This document shows positions 1-8,372 of a stretch of DNA of 64,000 nucleotides, in pieces; position 1 is the first letter of the stretch, and each line of letters opens with the position of its first letter. This DNA is from an uncultured Atopobium sp. (GTDB lineage Bacteria; Actinomycetota; Coriobacteriia; Coriobacteriales; Atopobiaceae): NCBI GenBank assembly GCA_947090525.1, contig CAMUON010000002.1, positions 62,001 to 126,000 of the forward strand. Direction: 5' to 3'. Under the pieces are notes generated by a model. It was given only the letters and a program-made list of their open reading frames with translations. It made no database searches and was not told where the DNA came from. A program made the translations under genes and the position numbers.

Positions 1-139
1 TGAAAGACGCGCGCACGATAGCGCAAATAGCACGATATAAGCGTTGCCATCGCAGAGCCCGCCATGGAGGCGCTATACTACTAGCAAGCACGAGCTTTGC
101 CAAACGCATTATTGCACGCACGAGAACCAAAGGACACGC

Positions 140-1093
140 ATGCACGCTCTTCACGCACGGGTAGGAAAAAATTTTGACCTTGCTCAAAAAATACAGCGCA
201 ATCACCACTACATCGAAGAGCATCCCGAAAGTCTCCGCGGCAAGTGGGCAACGTGGGCAGCGCCGTGTCAAGCAGACGAAAAGCGCGAGCGGCTACAGCT
301 CTCGTCGTTTCGCGAGGTCAGGCTTGATTTGGGCTGTGGAAAAGGAAGCTTTACTCTAGCGCAAGCGCTTCGAGAACCGGATATCTTATTTTTGGGCATG
401 GACGCAGAGCCTTTGTGTATTGCGCTCGCCGCAGAAAAGGCCGCTGCATACGGCATTTCCAACCTCCTCTTTTTCCCGGGATCTGCCGAGAATATCGAAA
501 AGATATTTGCAGAAGGAGAGCTTGCGCGCGTCTATATTAATTTTCCCACTCCCTTTCCGCGCACCAAAGAAGCGAAGAAACGACTCGTCTACCTCGATAA
601 TCTCTTGCGCTTAAGAAATTGCATGCAAGAAGATGCGCTTCTCATATTTAAAAGTGATTCCTTTCCGCTAGTACAGTTTGCAAGGACGCAATTTGAGCGC
701 GCGGGATGGGAGCTGCTTGCAAGCTCAGATGATTTGCACAAAGAGCGTACGCTACACGCACGCGCGGACGTCGAGATACATGCGCGCGAGCGCGCACACG
801 ACCTTGCGCACGACCTCATCTGCAAGCTCACACGCGAGCCCACGAGCGAATATGAAGAAAAGTTGACGGCAAAAGGGGCAAAAGTTTTTGTGCGCGTGTA
901 TACAAAGGGACAAGTTCCCGCGCGCGAGAAGCTAACGCAGGTGGAAAGCCTCAGTCTCCAGGACTATCTGCCTCAAGATCTAAGCCAGATGGACTATGTG
1001 CCAAGCGGGATGGAAGGCACCGTCCTCAATTTAATTAATTATTCAAAAAAGCATAATAATCAGCGCTTACAACGCCAGCTCGCAGACGAATAG
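140..1093 (+). CDS. trmB: tRNA (guanine-N7-)-methyltransferase, TrmB family
   Basis: Probably methylates G46 of tRNA to m7G using S-adenosylmethionine. The SAM-binding glycine motif DLGCGKGSF lies near residue 65, NFPTPFPRTKEAKKRL near residue 146 matches the family motif NFPDPWPKxRHxKRRL, and the late SEYEEKLTAKG matches the TrmB signature YExKxxxxG. The protein is about 317 residues against 210-240 for typical TrmB; the surplus is a C-terminal tail of about 70 residues with no recognised motif. I chose the ATG at 140 because AAAGGA sits seven bases upstream; an in-frame ATG at 44 would add 32 residues without family similarity. The proline in place of the usual D of NFPDPWP is unusual (here T-P-F-P) and could weaken the assignment. 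Confidence 0.8.
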   Translation: MHALHARVGKNFDLAQKIQRNHHYIEEHPESLRGKWATWAAPCQADEKRERLQLSSFREVRLDLGCGKGSFTLAQALREPDILFLGMDAEPLCIALAAEKAAAYGISNLLFFPGSAENIEKIFAEGELARVYINFPTPFPRTKEAKKRLVYLDNLLRLRNCMQEDALLIFKSDSFPLVQFARTQFERAGWELLASSDDLHKERTLHARADVEIHARERAHDLAHDLICKLTREPTSEYEEKLTAKGAKVFVRVYTKGQVPAREKLTQVESLSLQDYLPQDLSQMDYVPSGMEGTVLNLINYSKKHNNQRLQRQLADE

Positions 1094-1103
1094 CATCCAT
1101 GAA

Positions 1104-1125
1104 AGGGCAGTTCAGGCCCTGCCCC
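1104..1125 (+). terminator. GC-rich hairpin after trmB
   Basis: GGGCAG and CTGCCC form a short stem directly after the trmB stop. No T-run follows, so it is a weak or Rho-assisted terminator at best. Confidence 0.3.
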
Positions 1126-1162
1126 CGCAAAAATTATGCGCGCCGTGTGCGATAAAAATCGC

Positions 1163-1193
1163 TTGTGCACAAGCGTAAGAATTAGCCTATACT
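1163..1193 (+). promoter_or_regulatory. Probable eno promoter with overlapping palindrome
   Basis: A TATACT -10 box (1188-1193) follows a TTGTGC-like -35 (1163-1168) with a long 19-base spacer. The -35 lies inside a perfect 14-bp palindrome GCTTGTGCACAAGC (1161-1174), which could be an operator. The enolase start codon is about 50 bases downstream. Confidence 0.45.
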
Positions 1194-1246
1194 AGATATG
1201 TTATGTAATCATTCGTATACATAAGCAATGATGAAAGGAGTTGCAC

Positions 1247-2536
1247 ATGAGCAACATTAAAAGCGTGTATGGCCGTGAAGTTCTCGACTCTCGCGCCAAC
1301 CCAACTGTCGAGGTTGAGGTAGAACTCGAGGACGGCTCATTTGGTCGCGCTATCGTTCCTTCGGGAGCTTCTACAGGTGAATTTGAGGCTGTTGAGCTTC
1401 GCGATAACGACAAGGATCGCTATCAGGGTAAGGGCGTTTTAACTGCTGTTGGTCATGTTAACAACGAGATTCGCCAGCTCTTGGTTGGTCGCGATGCTAA
1501 CGATCAGCGTGGATGCGATCTTGCTATGATCGAGGCAGATGGCACACCAAACAAGGGTAAATTTGGTGCAAACGCAATTTTGGGCGCAAGCTTGGCGGTT
1601 GCACGCGCAGCTGCTGCTTCTGCGGGCCTTCCTTTGTATGAGTACCTCGGCGGCGCAAATGGTCACACCCTCCCCGTTCCTATGATGAACGTTCTCAACG
1701 GTGGTGTTCATGCAGACAACAACGTTGACTTCCAAGAGTTCATGATCATGCCTGTTGGTGCACCTGATTTCAAGACCGCACTTCGTTGGTGCTCACAGGT
1801 GTATCACACCCTCAAGGATGTTCTGAAGAAATCTGGCCACGACACAGGCGTTGGCGACGAGGGTGGTTTTGCTCCTAACCTCAAGACCAATGCTGAGCCT
1901 CTTGAGTACCTCATGCAGGCTGTTGAGAAGGCTGGATTTAAGCCGGGCGAAGACTTCATGTTTGCTATGGACCCTGCGTCTTCTGAGTTCTACAACAAAG
2001 AGACCGGCAACTATGAGCTCAAGGGCGAAGGCCGCACACTCACCAGCGATCAAATGGTTGACTACTGGGAAGAGCTCGTCAACAAGTTCCCCATCATCTC
2101 TCTCGAGGATGGTCTTGCAGAAGAAGACTGGGAAGGCTGGGAGAAGCTTACCGCTCGTATCGGCAAGAAGGTACAGCTTGTTGGTGACGACCTCTTTGTA
2201 ACCAACACCAAGCGTCTTGCTAAGGGTATTCAAGTTGGCGCTGCTAACGCAATCCTTATCAAGGTGAATCAGATCGGTTCTCTTACCGAGACGCTCGAGG
2301 CTATCGAAATGGCTAAACGCGCTGGTTACACTGCAGTTGTTTCTCACCGTTCCGGCGAGACCGAAGACACCACCATTGCTGACTTGGCTGTTGCTACCAA
2401 TGCTGGCCAGATCAAGACAGGTGCTCCTGCACGTACCGACCGTGTTGCTAAATACAACCAATTGCTCCGCATCGAGGATAAACTTGGCGACTCTGCAGAG
2501 TTCTTGGGCAAAGCGGCATTTTACAACATTCGCTAA
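1247..2536 (+). CDS. eno: Enolase (phosphopyruvate hydratase)
   Basis: Converts 2-phosphoglycerate to phosphoenolpyruvate in glycolysis; the PEP made also fuels the several PTS systems of this window. At 429 residues it has the standard bacterial length. Clear signatures are the N-terminal REVLDSRxNPTVEVEV, GAxxSTGxxEAxELRD, the substrate loop, GDDLFVTN, the catalytic lysine in LIKVNQIGS, and the C-terminal SHRSGETED. The start is the ATG at 1247, six bases after AAAGGAG; a TTG two codons earlier falls inside that spacing and is unlikely. It is monocistronic: a promoter lies upstream and a strong terminator downstream. Codon use is biased to a few codons, as expected of a highly expressed gene. 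Confidence 0.98.
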   Translation: MSNIKSVYGREVLDSRANPTVEVEVELEDGSFGRAIVPSGASTGEFEAVELRDNDKDRYQGKGVLTAVGHVNNEIRQLLVGRDANDQRGCDLAMIEADGTPNKGKFGANAILGASLAVARAAAASAGLPLYEYLGGANGHTLPVPMMNVLNGGVHADNNVDFQEFMIMPVGAPDFKTALRWCSQVYHTLKDVLKKSGHDTGVGDEGGFAPNLKTNAEPLEYLMQAVEKAGFKPGEDFMFAMDPASSEFYNKETGNYELKGEGRTLTSDQMVDYWEELVNKFPIISLEDGLAEEDWEGWEKLTARIGKKVQLVGDDLFVTNTKRLAKGIQVGAANAILIKVNQIGSLTETLEAIEMAKRAGYTAVVSHRSGETEDTTIADLAVATNAGQIKTGAPARTDRVAKYNQLLRIEDKLGDSAEFLGKAAFYNIR

Positions 2537-2560
2537 GCACGTTTCTTAACATCTGCGAAT

Positions 2561-2592
2561 AAAATCCCCGAACCTGCTTCGGGGATTTTTTT
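2561..2592 (+). terminator. Intrinsic terminator of eno
   Basis: AAATCCCCGAA and TTCGGGGATTT form an 11-bp stem with a five-base loop, followed by a run of T residues, 25 bases after the eno stop. Confidence 0.92.
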
Positions 2593-2921
2593 ATACCGAG
2601 GTTCTCCAAACACCTGACACTGCGCTTGATAGCGCGCTTGAAACTGTGCATGATCCCATGCGCTAACCTTGGTTTTTTGATCTTTTTTTCAGCTTGATTA
2701 AATTAGTTACCCTAGGCTATCTTTTTTTGCTACAATCTTTTATATAAGTTATAAGTCCAGATTGACCACAAATAATTTTGCCTCGCCACTTACAACAGTG
2801 CCTCAAAAGTAGACTTTCCAACTTGACTGTTCATTTTTTGGACAGATATGTGTTTCATTTACTGATTGCCTATAGCCATCTGGCATAGTATCTATCAAGC
2901 TTCTAGCTGAAAGGACCTTGA
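2593..2921. other. 329-bp intergenic region before the metal-chelate ABC operon
   Basis: AT-rich non-coding DNA. A possible promoter is TTGACT (2823-2828) with TATGTG about 18 bases downstream. I looked for an iron-responsive operator: TTAGTTACCCTAGGCTA near 2705 has partial dyad symmetry but matches neither the Fur nor the DtxR/IdeR consensus well. No gene is visible. Confidence 0.4.
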
Positions 2922-4031
2922 ATGAAAAAACTCATTCTTTCACTGTTCTGTGCATGCAGTCTCGTGTGTATCACAGGATGTGCTCACTTATTACCGGGGT
3001 CACAAAATAAAGAAGCAACTTCCAGCACAAACGAGCAGGCAGTTACTGTAGTTGATCAGAGGAATCACGAAGTCACTGTGACACAACCTGTGAATAAGAT
3101 TGCTTCTGCGGTTATTCCTGCTCCCACCATTATTGCTGCTGTAGATGGTTCGTGGGACCGCATTGTAGGTATCAACGAATCGCTGCTCGCTGCTAATAAA
3201 CAGGGTATTATTTCAAAGATTTTCCCTGCTTCTATAACCACTCCTGTAATTGCCGATCGCCAATTTACCCCCAATATGGAAACCATCCTTGAGCAAAATC
3301 CTGATGTATTTATTCAATGGGGAGATCGCAGTGAGGATATTATCAAACCCATTGAATCAGCAGGGATTCCTGTGCTCGGACTAGAGTATGGTACACAAGA
3401 AGATCTGGAAACCTGGATCACCCTCTTTGGTAAAATCTTGGACAAAAATGACCGTGCGCAAAAGCTGATCGACTATATGCATAACGAAGAACAAAGCGTT
3501 TCTCAAAAGGTTAAAGATCTAGGACTTCCCAAACCACGCGGACTTCAAATGAGTTATTCGAGCGATAAAATCGCTGTTAACACCGAGAAGGACTATGGTC
3601 AGCACGTATTTGATGTAGCAGGCGTGCAAAACATGGCTACTTCAGATGCTGTGAAAAATGGTGTGGTTTCACCTGAACAAATTCTTGCGTGGGACCCTGA
3701 AATAATCTTCCTCTCAGCGTTTGATAAAGCAACTCCTGAAGATCTATACAACGATCCGCGTCTTGCCGAGGTGAGCGCCGTGAAAAACAAGCGTGTATAT
3801 CGCGCTCCTTTGGGGGTATATCGCTGGCAGGTGCCTTGTGCTGAATCGCCTTTGTACTGGAACTATGTAGCAGCACTTGCCTATCCCGGCAAATATCAGG
3901 TTGATCTCAAGCAGCTTATGCGTGATAACACCAAATGGATTTACAACTACGATCTAACTGACGACGATATCAGTTTGATTTTGCGTTGTGACATCAATGA
4001 TGGAAGCGCGCATTATGATATGTTTCATTAA
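2922..4031 (+). CDS. Metal-chelate ABC transporter substrate-binding lipoprotein
   Basis: Extracytoplasmic binding lipoprotein of the FhuD/BtuF-type family (periplasmic-binding protein 2), which captures iron-siderophore, haem, cobalamin or a related chelate for the permease and ATPase encoded next. The signal peptide MKKLILSLF... ends in the lipobox ITGC, so Cys20 would be lipidated. The family opening VTVVDQRNHEVTV follows, then the alternating two-lobe fold with ESAGIPVLGLEY and the late PEIIFLS segment. Length of 369 residues is normal. AAAGGA precedes the start by about seven bases. The ligand cannot be deduced from sequence; iron is the commonest ligand of the family. A perfect hairpin separates it from the permease gene, which may keep this subunit in excess. 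Confidence 0.88.
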   Translation: MKKLILSLFCACSLVCITGCAHLLPGSQNKEATSSTNEQAVTVVDQRNHEVTVTQPVNKIASAVIPAPTIIAAVDGSWDRIVGINESLLAANKQGIISKIFPASITTPVIADRQFTPNMETILEQNPDVFIQWGDRSEDIIKPIESAGIPVLGLEYGTQEDLETWITLFGKILDKNDRAQKLIDYMHNEEQSVSQKVKDLGLPKPRGLQMSYSSDKIAVNTEKDYGQHVFDVAGVQNMATSDAVKNGVVSPEQILAWDPEIIFLSAFDKATPEDLYNDPRLAEVSAVKNKRVYRAPLGVYRWQVPCAESPLYWNYVAALAYPGKYQVDLKQLMRDNTKWIYNYDLTDDDISLILRCDINDGSAHYDMFH

Positions 4032-4055
4032 ATAGCCGCACAATTTCGAGCATAT

Positions 4056-4078
4056 GAGGCGCCTTTCAAAGGCGCCTC
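4056..4078 (+). other. Perfect intercistronic hairpin between binding protein and permease
   Basis: GAGGCGCCTTT and AAAGGCGCCTC are exact reverse complements around a single base. No T-run follows, so this is more likely an mRNA-stabilising or partial attenuating hairpin than a full terminator. Confidence 0.6.
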
Positions 4079-4141
4079 AATTGTAGCTTTCCTCAAATAT
4101 CGCTCGGCGCACTATTGCCTCATCCCTGAAAAAGAGTAATT

Positions 4142-5245
4142 ATGAATCTTCATCCTTTTTGTCCTCACTCTCTAGAACACAACCCCTCCTCAACAAGCCA
4201 AAAAACAAAAGTACAGGCACGAGCACAAGCTGCTTCAGATTTTAAGAAAAATCTCTGCATCCTCAGCATAAGTGCAGCCCTTCTGTGTATAGCCATGATT
4301 TTTGCAATAGGCGTGGGCAAACTTGCCATCAGCCCCTTAGATGTCCTGCGCATTCTTTGGGATGCACCTGAAGATGCAGGTAGAGCGGCAATTGTTGCAG
4401 TTAACCAGATCAGAGCTCCGCGTGTACTCATCGCCGTGATTATAGGAGGAAGCCTTTCTGTAGCGGGCTGCGTACTTCAGGCCCTCTTCCATAATCCTCT
4501 TGTCTCACCTGATATTGTAGGTGTGTCCTCTGCTGCAGCTTTCGGAGGAGTTTTTACCATCCTGCTGGGCACTTCAGCCGCATTTACCATGGGTGCCACC
4601 TTCCTCTTTGGCATACTTGCTGTGGGTCTTGTCATGCTCATAGCAAAAATACGTGCGCAATCGAACACGCTCACGATCGTGCTTGCAGGAGTAGTTGTCT
4701 CTGCATTTTTCAACGCGCTTGTATCTCTTATCAAATACACCGCAGATCCCTACAGCAAACTTCCGTCCATAACCTTTTGGCTCATGGGGTCTTTTGCAGC
4801 TGCAGAGTGGCAAAAACTCTTTACCATTCTTATCCCCGTTTGTATAGGGCTTGCAGTTACTTTTGCACTGCGTTGGAGAATCAACATGCTGTCTTTGGGA
4901 GATGAAGATGCACGTGCCCTGGGAATTAACCCTGTTTCATTGCGGTGGTGCTGTATTTTTGCTGTTTCTCTACTTACTGCAGCGTCTGTAGCTACAGCAG
5001 GCATCATCGGCTGGGTGGGACTTGTAATTCCTCACTTGGTACGTCTTGCAGTAGGCCACGACAATAGAATCGTGCTGCCGGAGTCGTTTCTCATGGGCGG
5101 CTTTTACCTACTTCTTGTAGATACCGTAGCGAGAACCTTAAGTACGGTTGAAATTCCCGTGGGCATTCTTACTGCCACTATTGGTGCGCCTGTATTTATT
5201 ATCCTCCTGATTAGACGAGGTCAAAGGGGGTCAATCATTGCTTAA
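4142..5245 (+). CDS. FecCD-family ABC transporter permease
   Basis: Polytopic inner-membrane permease of the BtuC/FecCD type. About ten hydrophobic helices are visible. Family motifs include SLSVAGCVLQALFHNPLVSPDIVGVS (around residue 103), LAGVVVSAFFNALVS, and near the C-terminus GxIGWVGLVIPHLVRLAVGxD, the loop that contacts the ATPase. Length of 367 residues is slightly long because of a polar N-terminal leader of about 35 residues. The gene follows the binding-protein gene by 110 bases and overlaps the ATPase gene by eight bases, so the latter two are translationally coupled. Only one permease gene is present, so the membrane part is probably a homodimer. Confidence 0.92.
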   Translation: MNLHPFCPHSLEHNPSSTSQKTKVQARAQAASDFKKNLCILSISAALLCIAMIFAIGVGKLAISPLDVLRILWDAPEDAGRAAIVAVNQIRAPRVLIAVIIGGSLSVAGCVLQALFHNPLVSPDIVGVSSAAAFGGVFTILLGTSAAFTMGATFLFGILAVGLVMLIAKIRAQSNTLTIVLAGVVVSAFFNALVSLIKYTADPYSKLPSITFWLMGSFAAAEWQKLFTILIPVCIGLAVTFALRWRINMLSLGDEDARALGINPVSLRWCCIFAVSLLTAASVATAGIIGWVGLVIPHLVRLAVGHDNRIVLPESFLMGGFYLLLVDTVARTLSTVEIPVGILTATIGAPVFIILLIRRGQRGSIIA

Positions 5246-6032
5246 TGTACAACATTTGGGATTCCATTACCCCCATCATGAGTGGCTCTTTAGAGATCTA
5301 TCCTTCAAACTTGAAAATAGCGAGGTAATGAGCGTATTGGGCCCCAACGCACGGGGTAAAACAACACTTCTGAGCTGCCTTGCACACATCAAGTCACCTC
5401 TCGAGGGTCAAGTAGAAACGGACGGCCTGGTGGGTTTTGTTCCTCAATCCCACGCGGCTCGTCATCAGTTCAGCGTACGCGAAATGGTACTCATGGGACG
5501 CGGAAGAAAGATAGCTGTGTTCTCAACACCTTCAGTTTACGACCACGAAAAAGCATGTGAAGCTCTTGAGCGCGTGGGCATCGAAAAGCTTGCCAATCGC
5601 ACATATGCAGAGTTATCAGGAGGAATGAAACAGCTCACCCTCATCGCCCGTGCACTTGTTGCCGATCCTCATACACTTATTTTGGATGAGCCCACCAGCG
5701 CTCTTGATATGAAAAACCAGCGACGTGTAATAGATATTATCAAGCAACTTGCCCAAGAAGGTATGGCGGTGCTGTTCACCACACACGATCCTGCACATGC
5801 GCTCACCACCGCAGATCAAGTGCTTGTAATGGATCGCCAGCAAATCGAACTAGGCCCACCACAAGAAACGCTTACCCAAACAAAGCTTAGTCAACTCTAT
5901 GGAACCACGGTTGCCGTGGGCGATATTTCGGTCGAGCGAGGGCGGCAAACCGTAGTAGCTCCAGATTTGAGTTCCACGAGGAAAAACGACTGCGGCAAAA
6001 CCCCATGCGGCAAAACCCCTCAAAAACCTTAG
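5238..6032 (+). CDS. ABC transporter ATP-binding protein, FecE/FhuC type
   Basis: Energises the preceding permease. Walker A GPNARGKTT (the third glycine is replaced by alanine, tolerated by the GxxxxGK[ST] pattern), Q-loop FVPQS, signature LSGGMKQL, Walker B LILDEPTSALD and the switch histidine TTHDP are all present and in order. The start is a TTG at 5238, seven bases after AAAGGGGG and overlapping the permease stop. The C-terminus carries a short repeat, CGKTPCGKTP, which is not part of the fold and looks like a small coding duplication. Length is 264 residues. Confidence 0.93.
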   Translation: MLNVQHLGFHYPHHEWLFRDLSFKLENSEVMSVLGPNARGKTTLLSCLAHIKSPLEGQVETDGLVGFVPQSHAARHQFSVREMVLMGRGRKIAVFSTPSVYDHEKACEALERVGIEKLANRTYAELSGGMKQLTLIARALVADPHTLILDEPTSALDMKNQRRVIDIIKQLAQEGMAVLFTTHDPAHALTTADQVLVMDRQQIELGPPQETLTQTKLSQLYGTTVAVGDISVERGRQTVVAPDLSSTRKNDCGKTPCGKTPQKP

Positions 6033-6075
6033 CTTTACCAACATGTGTGAATGCACTTGCGAGAAAAGAGTCTTT

Positions 6076-6714
6076 ATGAACCACATATTACGTATTAAAA
6101 ATATGATACACACACAGGATACTCCTTCGGATGTAATTGATGTCTACGAACTCAGCGACTGTGATCTAAGCCGCTATCAAGGCATTATCATCTCGATGGG
6201 AGCAGATCAAATTCATCTCTTACACAATAAAGAAAAACTTACCTCATGGGTAAAAGAGGGTGGAAAGCTCCTTGCTAATGGCTTGTGCATGACTCCCTAT
6301 GTGGAAGGTTTTCCCGAGCATCGCTTTATGGAAGTACATGGAATTGAAGATTTTTTGCTTAGTGCTGTGGAAGATCACCCCATTTGGCATGGCATTGATC
6401 GCAAAGACCTGCTTCTGAAAACAGGAGTTCCTGGAACGCATAGCTTTGAAGAGCTCAAACATATTGGCGTTGCAGGCTTTTATGCGCGCTCATTTCTCAC
6501 TCGACTTCCTGACAACGCACGCATAATTACCGGCATTGGTATGGGTAAACTCCCCGTCGATATCAGCTATGCTCTCGGCAAAGGTGAGGTCATCATTCAT
6601 AACGGAAACGATCTCGAGAGTTTTGCATGCCCCCACACCAGCACGGAAGGTCTTGCTCAAGCAGTTCAAGACTACCTCTCGCGGGCAGGCGTATATACTA
6701 CAGATTTAGACTAA
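6076..6714 (+). CDS. Class I glutamine-amidotransferase-fold protein of unknown role
   Basis: I do not recognise a specific family. Segments YQGIIISMGADQIHLL, LTSWVKEGGKLLANG and KGEVIIHNGNDLESF resemble the alternating strand-helix pattern of GATase1-like (ThuA/DJ-1-like) proteins, but no G-x-C-x-G nucleophile elbow is evident. The start is taken at ATG 6076, five bases after AAAAGAG; an in-frame ATG at 6043 is less well placed. It follows the ABC ATPase by 43 bases and precedes a second protein of similar architecture by ten bases, so the five genes from 2922 form one operon. A role in processing the imported chelate is plausible but only inferred from position. Confidence 0.55.
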   Translation: MNHILRIKNMIHTQDTPSDVIDVYELSDCDLSRYQGIIISMGADQIHLLHNKEKLTSWVKEGGKLLANGLCMTPYVEGFPEHRFMEVHGIEDFLLSAVEDHPIWHGIDRKDLLLKTGVPGTHSFEELKHIGVAGFYARSFLTRLPDNARIITGIGMGKLPVDISYALGKGEVIIHNGNDLESFACPHTSTEGLAQAVQDYLSRAGVYTTDLD

Positions 6715-6724
6715 GGAAGACACT

Positions 6725-7468
6725 ATGAAACGAATAGCATTTGTTCATTCTGGTTCATTTTTTCATATAGCATGTACAAAAGACCCAAGCATTAGAGCTT
6801 ACGATCCCGACTTTATTTATTGGCCGGAATACAACGGGGATTTTTCAGAATATGATTCAGTTTTTCTTGCGGCGCGCAACCACCCACAAGTCATTGCCGA
6901 TAAACATGATACGCTTTTGGACTTCATGAAACTTGAACACAAGAAGATCTATCTCGATGGGATGAATTGTGTGGGTTCTTGGCTTACAAACACCCACGAA
7001 ATTGCACGAGGTACCTGCTTTTGGGCTTGGCGCACAGGAGAAGATTTGGGACGCGCGTGCGTCAATACCGATCATTACCTATGGCGCTATCTCTCAGAAG
7101 AAGCTGTATTCTGGCATTATCACGCAGTATTTGAGCCACCTTGCGGAGCACAACCTCTGGTAATTCTCAAAGATACTCACGAAGCACACACAGCTCTCAC
7201 AGAAAATCAGCTTGAAATAGATTCCTGCACAACTACTTCATGTGGAGATAATCCCTCTTCAACCATGGAATCATGCGGCGTAGATCCTTGGGGACTCAGC
7301 TATCGCGCGCTGCCCAATCATAAAAATGCGCTCTTGTACTATGACCACGTAAGTTTTCCTGCTGAACTAGTAGTTTCATCTATGGATGCAAGCTACCACC
7401 ATGGATCGGGATTTATGCCTGGAGCAAGTCAACTTCTTTATCGTATGCTGCGCTGGCTTTCCGACTAA
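6725..7468 (+). CDS. Second amidotransferase-fold-like protein of unknown role
   Basis: A 247-residue cytosolic protein with no recognised family name. The opening MKRIAFVHSGSFFHIA, then YDSVFLAARNHPQV and KIYLDGMNCVGSWL, have the same order of elements as the preceding gene product, suggesting two distant paralogues that may form a heterodimer. A run of His/Trp/Tyr residues (WRTGEDLGR, HYLWRYLSEEAVFWHYH) in the middle might bind a ligand or metal. A polar stretch around residues 155-190 rich in Thr, Ser and Cys looks like a surface loop. GGAAG lies five bases before the ATG. This is the last gene of the metal-chelate transporter operon. Confidence 0.55.
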   Translation: MKRIAFVHSGSFFHIACTKDPSIRAYDPDFIYWPEYNGDFSEYDSVFLAARNHPQVIADKHDTLLDFMKLEHKKIYLDGMNCVGSWLTNTHEIARGTCFWAWRTGEDLGRACVNTDHYLWRYLSEEAVFWHYHAVFEPPCGAQPLVILKDTHEAHTALTENQLEIDSCTTTSCGDNPSSTMESCGVDPWGLSYRALPNHKNALLYYDHVSFPAELVVSSMDASYHHGSGFMPGASQLLYRMLRWLSD

Positions 7469-7524
7469 TGTCTCGATAATACTCCTGTTCTATCATGCGC
7501 ACTTCTTAAGAAATTCTTTCTAAG

Positions 7525-7566
7525 AAAAAGCCTTCGAGAACCCAAGTGTTTGGATTCTCGAAGGCT
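7525..7566 (-). terminator. Intrinsic terminator of the EIIA gene
   Basis: A 15-bp stem with one mismatch (AGCCTTCGAGAA... paired with TTCTCGAAGGCT) and an eight-base loop. Read on the minus strand the stem is followed by TTTTTCTTAG, so it serves the EIIA gene; it may also stop the convergent plus-strand operon. Confidence 0.85.
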
Positions 7567-7624
7567 TATGTCCCTGTTTATAGATATGCCCGAAGGTTTA
7601 CCTATTAAGTGTAGAAACTAATTC

Positions 7625-8080
7625 CTACTCGTCGAGACCCTTATTGATGAGGTCGGCAATAGCCTGCGCATCGTTTTCGGACAGAAGAGATTGACGGAAT
7701 TTCTCGTCCATGAGCATAACAGCAACCTTTGAGAGCAGCTGAAGGTGCGTGGTACCCGCATCCTGCTCGGGAACGCAAAGCGCAATAGCTGCGCGAATGG
7801 GCTTTTTATCCATGCTCTCCCACTCAACATCCCCAGCAAATTTAACCACAAGGCAGGTAGCCTTGGTAATTGCCTTGCACTTTGCATGAGGAATAGCAAA
7901 ACCGTCCATCATACCTGTAGTGCCTTCTGCTTCGCGCGCGCGGAACGCCTCAAGAACAGCAGCTTCATCCTGCGCAACACCGAGCTCACAGGTTTTCTTT
8001 GCCAAGAAAGACAAGACTTCATCTACTGTTTTTGCTGGATTAGCAAGAAAGACATTGGATGACTGAACAAAATCGCTCAT
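7625..8080 (-). CDS. PTS fructose/mannitol-type EIIA protein
   Basis: A free-standing phosphocarrier domain of the PtsN/FruA EIIA superfamily, 151 residues, that accepts phosphate from HPr on the histidine of GFAIPHAK (His65). The GEN TTGMMDGFAIPHAKC context and DAGTTHLQLLSKVAVML are typical. The start is ATG at 8080, six bases after GGGGAG. No EIIB or EIIC gene is adjacent, so it either completes a PTS encoded elsewhere or acts as a regulatory EIIA. It is transcribed alone with its own terminator. Confidence 0.88.
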   Translation of the reverse strand: MSDFVQSSNVFLANPAKTVDEVLSFLAKKTCELGVAQDEAAVLEAFRAREAEGTTGMMDGFAIPHAKCKAITKATCLVVKFAGDVEWESMDKKPIRAAIALCVPEQDAGTTHLQLLSKVAVMLMDEKFRQSLLSENDAQAIADLINKGLDE

Positions 8081-8372
8081 GATGTTCTCCCCTAGTACGT
8101 TTATCTTACATATAATCGCTTCTATTGTACCCACATTTGGAGACGGCTCGCTGACTTTTTTTATTTGAGTCACGAAATTATCGTGGGTAAGACTCGAGCG
8201 CGGGCGCTATACGCTAAAATGGAGCTAGTGCTCGTAAGCACAAACGTACGAGCACAGACGCGCCGCGCGAGAGATATAGCACTTCAAGAATGCGAAATAC
8301 AGATGTCGTGAACGCGAAGCGCAAAACTCGAGGCGCGTGCTATGTGCAATGCATGATGAAAAGGTGAGCAAC
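8081..8372. other. Divergent intergenic region with a 9-bp inverted repeat
   Basis: This 292-bp region separates the EIIA gene (minus) from the carboxypeptidase gene (plus). It contains a perfect inverted repeat GTGCTCGTA (8228-8236) and TACGAGCAC (8247-8255) around a ten-base spacer, which could be a hairpin or an operator. No gene is visible. Confidence 0.45.

Noticed and set aside
3..164. Open frame at the left edge that might be the end of an upstream gene
   Set aside because: It is arginine-rich, overlaps the trmB start and shows no recognisable family; too short to support.
1793..2461. Long antisense frame across eno
   Set aside because: It mirrors the biased codon use of enolase; no start signal or homology.
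2695..2725. Possible DtxR/IdeR or Fur box before the metal-chelate transporter genes
   Set aside because: TTAGTTACCCTAGGCTA agrees with the DtxR consensus in only a few outer positions and lacks proper dyad symmetry.
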